Positions 38,148-48,165 are shown, counted from the first letter of the stretch. The stretch is 64,000 bases of DNA from Desulfobacter vibrioformis DSM 8776 (GCF_000745975.1 NZ_JQKJ01000004.1:62001-126000), one strand, 5' to 3'. Made by a program: numbers and translations. Notes: generated by a model not told the origin, from the sequence alone.

Positions 38148-39059
38148 TTACCCCTTATCCACCAACGCTTTAAGGATATGTCTGACCATGGCCGGGTTCT
38201 CTTTCAGCCGCCGGGTGGAATAACCGAACCACTGTTCTCCAAACGGTACGTAAACCCGCATCCTGTGGCCGTTTTGCACAAGTTCACGGCGTTTTTTGGG
38301 GGTTACGCCGTAAAGCATCTGGAATTCATATTTCTCCTTTGGTACCTGGTATTGGTCGATCAGGTCAAGTGCCCCTTGAATCAAGGGGGTGTCATGGGTG
38401 GCAATGGCTGCATAGACGTTGTTTTTAAACATGAATTCAAGGTCTTCAAGATAGTGGGCATTAATATCTTTGTAAGCCTTGTATGCAATGGCTGCGGGTT
38501 CCACATAAACCCCCTTGACCAGTCTGAAGTTCAGATCTGCATCGTCACGACGCAGATCCAGCATGGATTCAAGGTCGCCTGAGGTCCGTTTCAGGTAAGC
38601 CTGGAGCACCAGGCCGATGTTCCGGGGAAATTCCTGTTTAAGCCGGCGGAAAATATCAATGGAATCATCCACACAGGGAGAGTCTTCCATGTCAATGCGG
38701 ACGAAATTGCCATGGGATGCTGCTTCGGCCGTAAGTTCCCGCATGTATTCAAAACAGGTTTTTTTATCGATCAGAAGACCGAACATGGAGGGTTTCAGGG
38801 AATAGTTGCCGTTAATTGCTGCTGCTTCAATGGTGCGGATAAGGGCAAGGTAGTCATCCCGGTTCTTTGCTGCCTGGGACATGGTCTTGATAAATTCGCC
38901 AAGAATGTCCAGGGTCACCATAACATTTTCCCGGTTCAGGGCTTTGGACGCGTTAATGGCATCCTGGGTGGTTGTGCCTGCAATATAGCTTTTTGAAAAC
39001 TGCCAGATTAATTTTGGCGGGAAATAGGGCAGGGCCTGGCTGATTATTTTATGAAACAT
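38148..39059 (-). CDS. Proline dehydrogenase
   Basis: FAD enzyme oxidising proline to pyrroline-5-carboxylate. The 303-residue stand-alone PRODH domain shows the TIM-barrel pattern with VRIDMEDSPC, RLVKGVYVEP, ATHDTPL, EFQMLYGV and the C-terminal RMRVYVPFGEQWFGYSTRRL. No P5C dehydrogenase domain or neighbour is seen. Convergent with fdhA. Confidence 0.93.
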   Translation of the reverse strand: MFHKIISQALPYFPPKLIWQFSKSYIAGTTTQDAINASKALNRENVMVTLDILGEFIKTMSQAAKNRDDYLALIRTIEAAAINGNYSLKPSMFGLLIDKKTCFEYMRELTAEAASHGNFVRIDMEDSPCVDDSIDIFRRLKQEFPRNIGLVLQAYLKRTSGDLESMLDLRRDDADLNFRLVKGVYVEPAAIAYKAYKDINAHYLEDLEFMFKNNVYAAIATHDTPLIQGALDLIDQYQVPKEKYEFQMLYGVTPKKRRELVQNGHRMRVYVPFGEQWFGYSTRRLKENPAMVRHILKALVDKG

Positions 39060-39135
39060 CTTGTTCTCCTGTTTTATTCTGTTTTTAATCTATTCATGGC
39101 TTGCTTTTCAACGATTTTATATTTAAGGAGAAAGG

Positions 39136-39171
39136 ATGAAACAGATAGCGCTTTATTGTCCCAATCGGTAG
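39136..39171 (+). pseudogene. Beheaded 5' gene end (11 codons)
   Basis: An AAGGAGAAAGG ribosome-binding site followed by ATG encodes MKQIALYCPNR and then two stop codons. The strong initiation signal with almost no gene behind it suggests a start whose gene was cut off when the adjacent palindrome cluster arose. It could be chance. Confidence 0.25.
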
Positions 39172-39180
39172 TAAAAACTA

Positions 39181-39359
39181 TGGACTTTAGTCCAAGACTT
39201 TTAGTGCATTATTTTTATAGGCATTAAGGGGCATGCTACGGATTTCGGTTCTTAGTTCTTGTAGCCGTATAAAAATGATCCGCGCAGCGGTACCTTAGAT
39301 CAGCGACTTTCAGTCGCAACGGGCTTTAGCCCGCCATTCTATGGACTTTCAGTCCATAG
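39181..39359. repeat. Cluster of short hairpins with CTTTAG or CTTTCAG tips
   Basis: At least four palindromes share one plan, a 5-8 base stem ending in C, a TTTA or TTTCA loop, and a stem starting in G: TGGAC/GTCCA (39181-39194), GCGAC/GTCGC (39303-39317), CGGGC/GCCCG (39320-39333) and CTATGGAC/GTCCATAG (39339-39359). The stems differ while the tips are alike. The last one contains the ATG of the following transporter gene. Confidence 0.75.
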
Positions 39360-40222
39360 TGGTTGAATTGATAACCGTATTAATCTGGGGTTCCACCTGG
39401 ATTGCAATCAAATTTCAACTGGGTCATGTGGACCCCATGGTATCGGTCATTTACCGGTTTGGGCTGGCATCTGCGGTGCTGTTCGTGTTTTGTAAAGCCT
39501 TGGGCCTGTCCTTGAAGTTTTCCTTGAAAGAACATCTTTTCATGGCCCTTTTAGGGGTCTGTCTTTTTTCCATCAATTACTGGCTGATTTATCAGGCTGA
39601 GATATATCTGACGTCGGGGATCGCAGCCGTGGTGTTTTCTTCACTGGTGTTTTTCAATATCGCCAACAATGCCCTGTTCCGCGGGGTGGCTGTAAACCCT
39701 AAAACCCTTATCGGCGCTCTGGTCGGCATATTCGGTATCTGTTTGATCTACATGCGGGAAATCAGTTCATTCAGCCTGGCTGACCAGGGGGTTAAGGGCC
39801 TGATTCTTGCCTTGTCCTCGGTGATGCTTGGATCCCTTGGAAATATTACTTCTGCCCGGAACACCAAAGCGCAAATCCCCGTGATTCAGGCCAATGCCTT
39901 TGGCATGGCATACGGGACTTTGTCTCTTGTGGCGGTTGCCCTGTGTATGGGAAAAACCTTTGATTTTTCTTTTTCCCTGCCATATATCGGATCATTAGTA
40001 TTTCTGTCCCTTTTTGGTTCCATCGTGGCCTTTGGCACCTATCTGACCCTGACCGGAACCATGGGGGCTGACAAGGCGTCCTATGCCATTACTGTGGTGC
40101 CGGTGGTGGCGCTTATCATTTCCACTTTTGCAGAAGGCTATGTTTGGACTATTCCGGCCCTGGCGGGTCTGGGCTTTGTTCTGGCCGGCAATATCATTGT
40201 TCTGGCCCGGAAGCCTGCTTGA
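39341..40222 (+). CDS. EamA/DMT family transporter
   Basis: A 293-residue inner-membrane protein with about ten hydrophobic segments and two EamA halves; LIWGSTWIAIKFQLG and PMVSVIYRFGLASAVLF are typical. These exporters move amino acids or metabolites; the substrate is unknown. The start codon and first five residues (MDFQS) come from a palindrome, so the native N terminus may have been replaced; a GTG at 39359 is an alternative start. Confidence 0.88.
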   Translation: MDFQSIVVELITVLIWGSTWIAIKFQLGHVDPMVSVIYRFGLASAVLFVFCKALGLSLKFSLKEHLFMALLGVCLFSINYWLIYQAEIYLTSGIAAVVFSSLVFFNIANNALFRGVAVNPKTLIGALVGIFGICLIYMREISSFSLADQGVKGLILALSSVMLGSLGNITSARNTKAQIPVIQANAFGMAYGTLSLVAVALCMGKTFDFSFSLPYIGSLVFLSLFGSIVAFGTYLTLTGTMGADKASYAITVVPVVALIISTFAEGYVWTIPALAGLGFVLAGNIIVLARKPA

Positions 40223-40289
40223 AAATCAAGCCCCCGGAATTTAAGTTCAGGTTGCATAGTTAAATGCTTCTGTGATAATTAACTGATCC

Positions 40290-40622
40290 ATGAAACAGTA
40301 TGTCATTGACGGCTTTACGCTTAAGGATTATTCGGCTTTAAAACAGTATTTTGATACAAATCTTGAGCCTGCCACTGTAGGCGGAATCTACTGGCTTGAA
40401 CTGGACCCCGGCATTTTGACCCCAATTCAGGCCGCCCACAACTCCTGCGGCCCCCATGTGTTTGCCCTGATGCTGGAGGAAACCGCCTTGTCCTGTGAGC
40501 TGTTAGTAAGGATTAAAACCAACATCAGGTGTGATTGTATGGGCTATGCCACGGTTGAGCAGCGCAACTGGCTGGCGGACTGGGCAGACGCCGTTCTCGA
40601 AAAGCTGTCCATCTGTATTTGA
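40290..40622 (+). CDS. Conserved-looking hypothetical protein
   Basis: A 110-residue cytoplasmic protein. It has several Cys residues (SCGPH, LSCELLVR, RCDCMGY) and Trp-rich ends, but no named domain that I recognise. It lies just upstream of the RNase J gene (34 bases) and may be co-transcribed. Confidence 0.6.
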   Translation: MKQYVIDGFTLKDYSALKQYFDTNLEPATVGGIYWLELDPGILTPIQAAHNSCGPHVFALMLEETALSCELLVRIKTNIRCDCMGYATVEQRNWLADWADAVLEKLSICI

Positions 40623-40656
40623 TTTCTTGTATTTGATATTTGGCGGGATAATTTAA

Positions 40657-42309
40657 ATGCTTAAACTCATACCCCTTGGGGGTCTCGGAGAAATAGGCCT
40701 GAACATGATGGTGGTGGAGTATGATAACGTCATCTTCATCATTGATGCGGGCCTCATGTTCCCTGAAGACCATATGCTGGGCGTGGATATTGTTATCCCG
40801 GCCATGGATTACCTTCGGGAAAATATGGATAAGATCGAAGGTATTATCCTGACCCATGCCCATGAAGACCATATCGGTGCCTTGCCCTATCTTTTGCGCG
40901 AAATCCGTCTGCCGGTATATGGCACGGCCTTTACCCTGGAAATTGTGCGCAACAAGCTCATTGAGTTTGATCTTAATACCCATGTGGATCTTAACCTGGT
41001 CAACCCGGGGGAGGTGCTGACCATTGAACCCTTTGACATTGAGTTTATCCGGGTCAGCCATTCCACCATTGACGGGGTGGGTATGGCCATCACAACCCCC
41101 GAAGGGGTTGTGGTGCATACCGGAGATTTCCGCATCAGCCACTCCGCCGATATTATGAAAAATACCGATATCTCGAGTTTTGCCCGGTTTGGCGAAAAGG
41201 GCGTGCTGGCACTGCTGTCCGATTCCACCAATGTGGAAGTAGAGGGCTATGCCATGTCTGAGCAGGAGGTTGCAAAAAATTTGGGAGAACTGGTTGAATC
41301 TTCTCCCGGGCGGGTGATTGTTGCGCTTTTTGCCTCCAATGTGTTCCGGATCCAGCAGGTGATTGATATTGCCAGGCACAACAACCGCAAGGTCATATTC
41401 AATGGCCGCAGTATGGAACAGATTACGGCTGTGGCCATTCGTTTAGGCTATCTTGACTGTCCCCCGGGCCTGGTAGTGGATATCAAACAGATTCATATGC
41501 TTGCAGACCATGAAGTGGTGATCATCACCACAGGTACCCAGGGCGAGCCCATGTCTGCACTGGCCCGCATGGCCTCGGGCGTTCACAAGCACATCACTGT
41601 CCGCAAAGGGGATACCGTGCTTTTGTCGAGCAAGCATATCCCGGGTAATGAAAAAGCCATTGCCGGCATTATCAATAAGCTTTACCGAAGGGGTGCCGAA
41701 GTGGTTTATTCAAAGATCGCCCGGATCCATGCTTCCGGCCATGCCCACCAGGAAGAGCTTAAAATGATGATCAACCTGACAAGACCTAAATATTTTATCC
41801 CCATCCACGGGGAATACCGGCATCTTGTGGTCCATGCAAGGCTTGCCGAAAAACTGGGGTTGCCCCGCAGTAACGTGATTGTGGCTGAAAACGGTCAGGT
41901 CATTGCCTTTGACAGGGAAAAAGGGGGCAGGATTGAAGAACGGGTGCAGACCGGCCGGATTCTTGTGGACGGAAAAGGTATCGGCGATGTGGGCCGCTCC
42001 GTGCTCAAGGAGCGCCGGGAACTGTCCAAGGGCGGACTTGTGGTGGTGACCATGATTATTGACGAGGAGACAGGGGTGGTGCTGTACGGACCGGAGCTGG
42101 TGTCCAAGGGCTTTGTATTTGATTCTGCCACGGGATACCTTGTGGATGACGCCCAGTGCGTGATCCTGGAGATTGTTGAAGAGATTGAAGCCGGGATTGA
42201 TTCCCGGGTGGAACTGATTCGAAGGAAACTGCAGCGGGCCCTCAAACAGTATTTTGCCTTTGCCATTAACAGAAAGCCATTGATTGTACCCATTATCATT
42301 GAAGTATGA
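40657..42309 (+). CDS. rnj: Ribonuclease J
   Basis: Metallo-beta-lactamase/beta-CASP ribonuclease with endo- and 5' exonuclease activity. 550 residues. Metal ligands are in LTHAHEDHIGALPYLL and VHTGDFRI; the beta-CASP part has SHASGHA-like RIHASGHAHQEELKMM and the C-terminal HGEYRH motif. Here it overlaps ftsK by 4 bases. Confidence 0.94.
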   Translation: MLKLIPLGGLGEIGLNMMVVEYDNVIFIIDAGLMFPEDHMLGVDIVIPAMDYLRENMDKIEGIILTHAHEDHIGALPYLLREIRLPVYGTAFTLEIVRNKLIEFDLNTHVDLNLVNPGEVLTIEPFDIEFIRVSHSTIDGVGMAITTPEGVVVHTGDFRISHSADIMKNTDISSFARFGEKGVLALLSDSTNVEVEGYAMSEQEVAKNLGELVESSPGRVIVALFASNVFRIQQVIDIARHNNRKVIFNGRSMEQITAVAIRLGYLDCPPGLVVDIKQIHMLADHEVVIITTGTQGEPMSALARMASGVHKHITVRKGDTVLLSSKHIPGNEKAIAGIINKLYRRGAEVVYSKIARIHASGHAHQEELKMMINLTRPKYFIPIHGEYRHLVVHARLAEKLGLPRSNVIVAENGQVIAFDREKGGRIEERVQTGRILVDGKGIGDVGRSVLKERRELSKGGLVVVTMIIDEETGVVLYGPELVSKGFVFDSATGYLVDDAQCVILEIVEEIEAGIDSRVELIRRKLQRALKQYFAFAINRKPLIVPIIIEV

Positions 42310-44717
42310 AAAAAGAACTGTACGGCATTTTTTTTCTATTCCTGATTATTCTGATATCGGTAAGCCTTTTTTCATACCATGCCGCTGACCCTTGCGTGGG
42401 AAATCATTTTTTTACCCTTCCCGACCAGGTACACAATCTGTTCGGCCTGGTTGGGGCACATGTTGCCGGGCTGTTTGTATTTTTATTTGGCATTGGTGCC
42501 CTGTGGGTGCCTTTGATCCTCTGTATTTCAGGTCTGTGGCTTATCAGAGAAAAATCCAGGGAAGAGATCTGGCTGACCCTGACAGGGGGGCTGATCCTGA
42601 TGATGACCACGGGTGGTATTTTTTTCCTGTTTAAAAAAAACTATGTGTTTTCCGACACCACAATTTCCGCCGGTGGAAGAGTGGGGGGGCGATTTGCAGA
42701 ACTTTTGCTTAAATACGCCAATACCACCGGCTCTGCCATATTCCTATTTTTTTTTGTACTGGTGGGTTTCATGCTGGTTACCGGCATTTCCTTAAAAGAA
42801 GTGCTCAACGTGGTCTGGGGCCGACTGGTCCGGCTGGCCCGGACAATTAAACAGGACATGGCCGAAGGTGCCGGATATTTAAAACAGACCCTGGAAGACA
42901 AAAGGCAGGAGAGAAAAGCTGCGGGGATTGCCAGGACTGAAAAGCTGAAAGCCTTGACGATACTGGCAAGATCCGATGAAAAAAATGATGAAGATAATGT
43001 TAAGCCCGGTATCGATGATGATATTGATATCGATGATATTGATGATGCCGATTTTTCTCCCATTCCGGGAACAGACAGGGATGTGATCCAGGAAAATTCT
43101 GATGCCCCCATGCCCGGCCCGGGCAATATTTCTTTTTCTAAAAGACAATCCAAGCCCGAAAAATCATCTGGTCCCACCATTGTGGCGATGGAAACCGACG
43201 ACAAGGAGTATGTGGCAGATCCTTGCCCAGCAGATGTCCGGGAAAAGCTCGACTTTGTCCTGCCTGGTTTGTCTTTTCTGGATGAAAAACAAAAGACCCG
43301 CAGGCAGATTGACACGGCTGAACTTCAGAACAAGGCAAGTATCTTGAAAAAAAAGCTGGAGGATTTCAATGTCAAGGGAGAGGTGGTGGAAATTCTGCCC
43401 GGACCTGTGATTACCACCTTTGAGTATCGTCCGGCACCCGGCATCAAATTGTCAAAAATCGTAGGTCTTTCCGATGACCTTGCCCTTGCCCTTGCCGCCA
43501 TCTCCATCCGCATTGTGGCCCCTATTCCGGGCCGGGATGTGGTGGGCATTGAGATTCCCAATGATGAACGGGAACTTGTAAATTTACGGGAAATGATCGC
43601 ATCCAAGGAGTTTGTACAGTCTAAATCTTTACTGACACTGGGTCTTGGAAAGGATCTTATTGGCCAGCCCGTGGCCACCAAAATGGATAAAATGCCCCAC
43701 CTGCTTATTGCCGGTGCCACAGGTACGGGTAAAAGTGTGGGGCTGAACTCCATGATCATCAGTTTGCTGTACAAGGCCACCCCTGATGAAGTCAAACTCA
43801 TCATGATTGATCCAAAACGTATTGAACTCTCCGTGTACAATGATATTCCTCATTTGATCGCCCCTGTGGTCACGGATATGAAAAAAGCCACCAATGCACT
43901 TTTCTGGGCTGTCAAGGAAATGGAGCGCCGGTATGAACTGCTGGAATTGTCAGGCTTAAGAAATATAGGACAGTTCAATGAGATGGTCGACGAACGGCTC
44001 CGGGATATTGCCCCGGGCACCTCGCCCGAAGATATGGAGCTTCCCGGCGGACTGCCCTTGGAGCGCCTGCCTTTTATTGTTGTGATTGTGGACGAGCTCG
44101 GGGACCTGATGATGGTGGCCTCCAAGGATGTGGAATACGCCTTGACACGCCTGGCCCAGATGGCCCGGGCCGCAGGCATTCATCTGATCATCGCCACCCA
44201 GCGTCCGTCCGCTGATGTGCTCACCGGCACGATCAAGGCCAATTTTCCCACCCGGATATCTTTTCAGACCTCTTCAAAAATAGACGGTCGGATCATCATT
44301 GACCAGGGGGGGCCTGAAAGCCTGCTTGGCAACGGAGACATGCTGTTTTCTCCTCCGGGCACAGGAAAGCTCATGCGTATCCAGGGTGCCTATATTTCCG
44401 AAAAAGAAATTGGCCGGATTACCGCGTTTCTTAAAGATCAGCGGCAGCCGGATTACAACGAAGAAGTGATCCAGGGAGACGACGACGACCAGGAAAAAGT
44501 TTTTGACGAGTCTGACTATGATGAAAAATACGACGAGGCTGTGGCCCTGGTGACCAAAGATCGCCAGGCCTCCATTTCCTATGTCCAGCGGCGGTTGCGA
44601 ATCGGTTACAATCGGGCCGCCCGGCTCATTGAAATGATGGAGCATGAGGGGATTGTCGGTCCCCAGATCGGTTCCAAACCCCGGGACATACTGGTGAAAA
44701 CTTATGATGAGGATTAA
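42306..44717 (+). CDS. ftsK: DNA translocase FtsK
   Basis: Septal DNA pump for chromosome dimer resolution. 803 residues: an N-terminal region with four membrane segments (about 1-165), an acidic linker (DDDIDIDDIDDADF, about 235-250), a motor domain with Walker A GATGTGKSVGLNSM and Walker B IVVIVDELGDLM, and a C-terminal gamma winged helix (ASISYVQRRLRIGYNRAARLIEMME) that reads KOPS sites. Confidence 0.96.
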   Translation: MKKELYGIFFLFLIILISVSLFSYHAADPCVGNHFFTLPDQVHNLFGLVGAHVAGLFVFLFGIGALWVPLILCISGLWLIREKSREEIWLTLTGGLILMMTTGGIFFLFKKNYVFSDTTISAGGRVGGRFAELLLKYANTTGSAIFLFFFVLVGFMLVTGISLKEVLNVVWGRLVRLARTIKQDMAEGAGYLKQTLEDKRQERKAAGIARTEKLKALTILARSDEKNDEDNVKPGIDDDIDIDDIDDADFSPIPGTDRDVIQENSDAPMPGPGNISFSKRQSKPEKSSGPTIVAMETDDKEYVADPCPADVREKLDFVLPGLSFLDEKQKTRRQIDTAELQNKASILKKKLEDFNVKGEVVEILPGPVITTFEYRPAPGIKLSKIVGLSDDLALALAAISIRIVAPIPGRDVVGIEIPNDERELVNLREMIASKEFVQSKSLLTLGLGKDLIGQPVATKMDKMPHLLIAGATGTGKSVGLNSMIISLLYKATPDEVKLIMIDPKRIELSVYNDIPHLIAPVVTDMKKATNALFWAVKEMERRYELLELSGLRNIGQFNEMVDERLRDIAPGTSPEDMELPGGLPLERLPFIVVIVDELGDLMMVASKDVEYALTRLAQMARAAGIHLIIATQRPSADVLTGTIKANFPTRISFQTSSKIDGRIIIDQGGPESLLGNGDMLFSPPGTGKLMRIQGAYISEKEIGRITAFLKDQRQPDYNEEVIQGDDDDQEKVFDESDYDEKYDEAVALVTKDRQASISYVQRRLRIGYNRAARLIEMMEHEGIVGPQIGSKPRDILVKTYDED

Positions 44718-44722
44718 AGAGC

Positions 44723-45349
44723 GTGACTGCATTGCTTGATTTTGAATTTTTAAATACCATCAAGGGGTTTATGAATGACGATGAGGCCCTTCGTTTATAT
44801 GATCTTTCCCTGACTGCCTCCCGGACCGGTCCGGTGCTTGAAATCGGCTCCTATTGCGGGCGGTCTGCTGCCATTATCGGGGCTGCCTGCAAGCAGAACA
44901 GCGGCATTTTATTTTCCATAGACCATCATACAGGCTCCGAAGAACAGCAGCCGGGCGAGGAATATTTTGATCCTGGCCTTTACGATGAGAAAACCTTAAG
45001 CGTCAATACCTTTCCTTTGTTCCGCCGAACCCTTTCCCGGGCAGGCTTGGAAGAAACGGTGGTACCCATTGTCTGCGCGTCAAAAACGGCTGGCCGCATG
45101 TGGAAGACACCGCTTTCCATGGTCTTCATCGACGGCGGACACGACTTTGAAGCGGTGCATACGGATTTTCTGACCTGGGCACCCCATATTATGCCGGGGG
45201 GCTTTCTGGCCATCCATGATATATTTTTCAATCCCGAAAAAGGGGGGCAGTCTCCGCGCCAGGTGTATGAACTGGCCCGGGCAACCGGTCACTATGATGT
45301 GCTTGAGATGACCCAGACCCTGGGCGTGCTGCGGGTAAAAGAATCATAA
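44723..45349 (+). CDS. Class I SAM-dependent methyltransferase
   Basis: A 208-residue methyltransferase of the Methyltransf_24 type, GTG start. The SAM-binding segment is VLEIGSYCGRSAAIIG, and MVFIDGGHDFEAVHTDFLTWAPHIMPGG is typical of the group. It starts 5 bases after ftsK. The substrate cannot be deduced. Confidence 0.85.
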   Translation: MTALLDFEFLNTIKGFMNDDEALRLYDLSLTASRTGPVLEIGSYCGRSAAIIGAACKQNSGILFSIDHHTGSEEQQPGEEYFDPGLYDEKTLSVNTFPLFRRTLSRAGLEETVVPIVCASKTAGRMWKTPLSMVFIDGGHDFEAVHTDFLTWAPHIMPGGFLAIHDIFFNPEKGGQSPRQVYELARATGHYDVLEMTQTLGVLRVKES

Positions 45350-46411
45350 GCCGGGTCTTGTGTTCTGCCTTTTTTTTAACATGGCTTTAAATTTTTCACA
45401 CGGGTCTTCATAGGATACCCGCTGGGTGAACCACAGGTAATCGGCAGGGGGAACCGGATCAAACCCTTCAAGGGACAGGGGGGCTAAATACTGGCTCATG
45501 TCAGTGGGTTCCCGGTCTATTTCCGTTATGGCCAGATTGGTCTGGGTGGCATTGGGTTTCAGGTGATGTACCCGGTCCATGACACCTAACCCATATTCGG
45601 TATGGCCTGCCCCTATTATGATGACCACAGGCCCTGTCTTTCGTCCTGCCTCGTCGCGGTCCTGGGTTTGCAGGGCATTGAACAGCTCAACCACGGACAG
45701 GGCCATCCGGTCATTGCGCGCCACCCAGGTATCATATAACCGCTCCGTCATCCGGCCATGATCCATGCCGCAATGTACTGATACAAAAACCGATTTCATG
45801 TATGATTCATACGCTGGATTTGAAAGATTCGTGGAAAATAACTGCTGCAATTCAATGGGAGACAGGCCCTCAAGCCCTTTGCGGGTAATCCGGCGCTTCT
45901 GGGTGGCGGACAGATCAAGGCCTGCTGCAGGAAGGCCGTTATCTGCCGCAAGCCTTATCAGATCCCAGTAATAGCCCCACATGGTGTTGGATTGATTTTT
46001 CCACCCCAGTTTTTCCCTGATCCGTTGTTCAACGGCTTTTTCCATTTTGGGTGAATGCTTTTTTTGGCCGGCATCCACCAGGTTGAGCAGTAAAGGGGTG
46101 TCCTGGTATGAAAAAAATTCAAATCCAAGGATCGGGGCGCGCCCCTGGTCAATGAGAGCCTGGAGAACCCGGTGCTGGATGGCATGGTGCATGGGATTGT
46201 CATGCTTTTCGGACAGATAAATAATATCGCTGTGGATAAGCGTTTCCGTCAGGTCGGCAAACCTGACAGGGTCCCCGGTTTCCCCTTTGACTAGGCTTCC
46301 GATTAACGGATCATCGCGCATGACAATTTTTGATGTTGTGGCACACCCGCAGAACAGGCATAATACGATCCCAAGTACAGGCCAAAGCACAGCGTAGATC
46401 AGGCGTTGCAT
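45344..46411 (-). CDS. ChaN-like lipoprotein
   Basis: 355 residues from the ATG at 46411, preceded by AAAGGAGC. A signal peptide runs into a lipobox-like LFCGC, so the protein is probably lipid-anchored. The body matches the ChaN/haem-binding uptake family (IIYLSEKHDNPMHHAIQHRVL, LGFEFFSYQDTPLLL, IIGAGHTEYGLGVMDR). Iron or haem binding is known for one member; the role here is unproven. It converges with the methyltransferase, overlapping by 6 bases. Confidence 0.8.
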   Translation of the reverse strand: MQRLIYAVLWPVLGIVLCLFCGCATTSKIVMRDDPLIGSLVKGETGDPVRFADLTETLIHSDIIYLSEKHDNPMHHAIQHRVLQALIDQGRAPILGFEFFSYQDTPLLLNLVDAGQKKHSPKMEKAVEQRIREKLGWKNQSNTMWGYYWDLIRLAADNGLPAAGLDLSATQKRRITRKGLEGLSPIELQQLFSTNLSNPAYESYMKSVFVSVHCGMDHGRMTERLYDTWVARNDRMALSVVELFNALQTQDRDEAGRKTGPVVIIIGAGHTEYGLGVMDRVHHLKPNATQTNLAITEIDREPTDMSQYLAPLSLEGFDPVPPADYLWFTQRVSYEDPCEKFKAMLKKRQNTRPGL

Positions 46412-46455
46412 AATGCTCCTTTGAAAAAACTTGCCAAAACCGCACGAACCGTTTT

Positions 46456-47247
46456 TCAATCTCCGTCCATCAATCGTCCAAGTCCTCCTAGGACAGAACC
46501 TTCGCCTTTAGATGACCCTCCGGCACTGGGTGCATGGCTGATGATGCGGTCTGCCAAACGGGAGAAAGGCAGGCTTTGCAGATAAACGCTGCCGTGTCCT
46601 TCCAGGGTGGCCAGAAACAAACCTTCACCGCCGAAAAACATGGATTTAAGCCCGCCTGCCCGCTGGATGTCATATTCAACGCCCTGGGAAAAGGCCACGA
46701 TGCAGCCGGTATCCACCATCAGTCTTTGGCCGTTCAGCTCTTTTTTAACGATGGTGCCGCCGGCATGAATAAATGCCATACCGTCACCTTCCAGGCGCTG
46801 GAGAATAAACCCTTCGCCGCCGAAAAAACCGGCCCCAAGTTTCCGGTTAAAGGCAATGGAAACTTTTGTGCCAAGGGCTGCGCACAAGAACGCATCTTTC
46901 TGGCAAATCAGGTGCCCGCCGATGGCGGCCATGTCAACGGGAATAATTTTTCCGGGATAGGGGGCGGAAAAAGCCACTCTTTTTTTGTCATGTGCCTGGT
47001 TGGTGAAATGGGTGAGAAACAGGCTTTCACCGGTGAGCGCCCGTTTGCCGGCGCTAAAGAGCTTGCCCATAAGCCCTTTGTCCGCTTCAGAGCCGTCCCC
47101 CATTTTGGCTTCAAACGCGATGCCCTGCTCCATCCAGTTCATGGCTCCGGCTTCGGCAATCACGGTTTCGCCGGGATCAAGTTCCACCTCAACGGCCTGC
47201 ATGTCATCCCCGAAAATTTCGTAATCCACTTCATGGCATCGCATCAT
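46456..47247 (-). CDS. AIM24 family protein (TIGR00266)
   Basis: 263 residues with the beta-rich AIM24/DUF124 fold: [23 protein letters not shown] at the start and repeated G-x-G-F motifs ([38 protein letters not shown]). Function unknown. There is a ribosome-binding site AAAGGAGG. It lies upstream of the ChaN-like gene. Confidence 0.88.
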   Translation of the reverse strand: MMRCHEVDYEIFGDDMQAVEVELDPGETVIAEAGAMNWMEQGIAFEAKMGDGSEADKGLMGKLFSAGKRALTGESLFLTHFTNQAHDKKRVAFSAPYPGKIIPVDMAAIGGHLICQKDAFLCAALGTKVSIAFNRKLGAGFFGGEGFILQRLEGDGMAFIHAGGTIVKKELNGQRLMVDTGCIVAFSQGVEYDIQRAGGLKSMFFGGEGLFLATLEGHGSVYLQSLPFSRLADRIISHAPSAGGSSKGEGSVLGGLGRLMDGD

Positions 47248-47350
47248 TTACCTCCTTTAAACGTATTATGATGAATGATTCCGCCGATTCTGGCAGGGAA
47301 AAAAAAAGGGGTTGGAACCGGATGGTCAACCCCACTTAAAGTCTTGTTAC

Positions 47351-47442
47351 TGGCGGAGAAGGAGAGATTCGAACTCTCGGTACAAGTTTCCCCATACACT
47401 CGCTTAGCAGGCGAGCACCTTCGGCCTCTCGGTCACTTCTCC
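47351..47442 (-). tRNA. tRNA-Ser (GCU)
   Basis: Minus-strand cloverleaf with acceptor GGAGAAG/CTTCTCC, a long variable arm typical of class II tRNAs, anticodon loop CTGCTAA (GCT) and an encoded CCA. 92 bases. Confidence 0.95.
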
Positions 47443-47456
47443 ACAAGTTGTTTTTT

Positions 47457-47544
47457 TGGCGGAGGAGGTAGGATTCGAACCCACGAGGCTTTAACACCTA
47501 ACGGTTTTCAAGACCGCCGCCTTCAGCCGCTCGGCCACTCCTCC
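47457..47544 (-). tRNA. tRNA-Ser (UGA)
   Basis: Minus-strand class II tRNA with acceptor GGAGGAG/CTCCTCC, anticodon loop CTTGAAA (TGA), long variable arm and encoded CCA. 88 bases. It lies 14 bases from the first tRNA-Ser, so the two are probably co-transcribed. Confidence 0.95.
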
Positions 47545-47639
47545 AGAAATAACCCGGACAACATAACACCTTGGCGCTGACGGGTCAATTAAAAAAAATA
47601 TTTAATCCCGGAACAGATTTAATGGGCAGATTTAAATCA

Positions 47640-47667
47640 TTGACACGGGAATTGGTTGGGCTATATT
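47640..47667 (+). promoter_or_regulatory. Sigma-70 type promoter upstream of the 150-residue gene
   Basis: TTGACA (47640-47645) and TATATT (47662-47667) are spaced by 16 bases, 40 bases before the ATG at 47707. Good match to the housekeeping consensus. Confidence 0.65.
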
Positions 47668-47706
47668 AAGAAGTTTCAAGTGAATGGATGATAACAGGAG
47701 AACCCA

Positions 47707-48159
47707 ATGAAACAAAAAATCAGGTTTGAAAAAAATATAAAGGACAATATACTGACGGTCCTTGAATCTGCCGAGGTGGACCCCGGTGTAATGCTGGCCC
47801 TGCATGAAGAAGATTATGACCTTGATGTCATAAACCAGGCATGTAAAGAGGGCCTCAAGGCGTTTCTTGCTGTATTTCGCCGCCGCAGCTTTTTCCCTAC
47901 CAGGGACCTGGCCGAAAAGTTATTTGAAAATGCCATTGTCTTTTTTGCCGATCCTGAATCGGATAAGATGGTCATTGATTATAATGATGTGGACTCATTG
48001 CCCGGGGAAGAGGATTTTACCCTTGAGGACGATGATGTGGAACTGGACGCACTGTTAGATGAAGATGGGGACACCAAGGAAGACGAGATTAAGGAGATCG
48101 ATTCCGAGGATGATACTCCCAGATTCACTCCTGAAGATACCTCTGAACACGAGAATTAA
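47707..48159 (+). CDS. Hypothetical acidic protein upstream of argS
   Basis: 150 residues. The N-terminal half (about 1-75) looks helical (NQACKEGLKAFLAVFRRRSF). The C-terminal half is very acidic and low in complexity (DDDVELDALLDEDGD...). No named family recognised. AACAGGAGAACCC is the ribosome-binding region. It lies 6 bases before argS, so it is probably part of the same transcript. Confidence 0.7.
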   Translation: MKQKIRFEKNIKDNILTVLESAEVDPGVMLALHEEDYDLDVINQACKEGLKAFLAVFRRRSFFPTRDLAEKLFENAIVFFADPESDKMVIDYNDVDSLPGEEDFTLEDDDVELDALLDEDGDTKEDEIKEIDSEDDTPRFTPEDTSEHEN

Positions 48160-48165
48160 TCCTTT

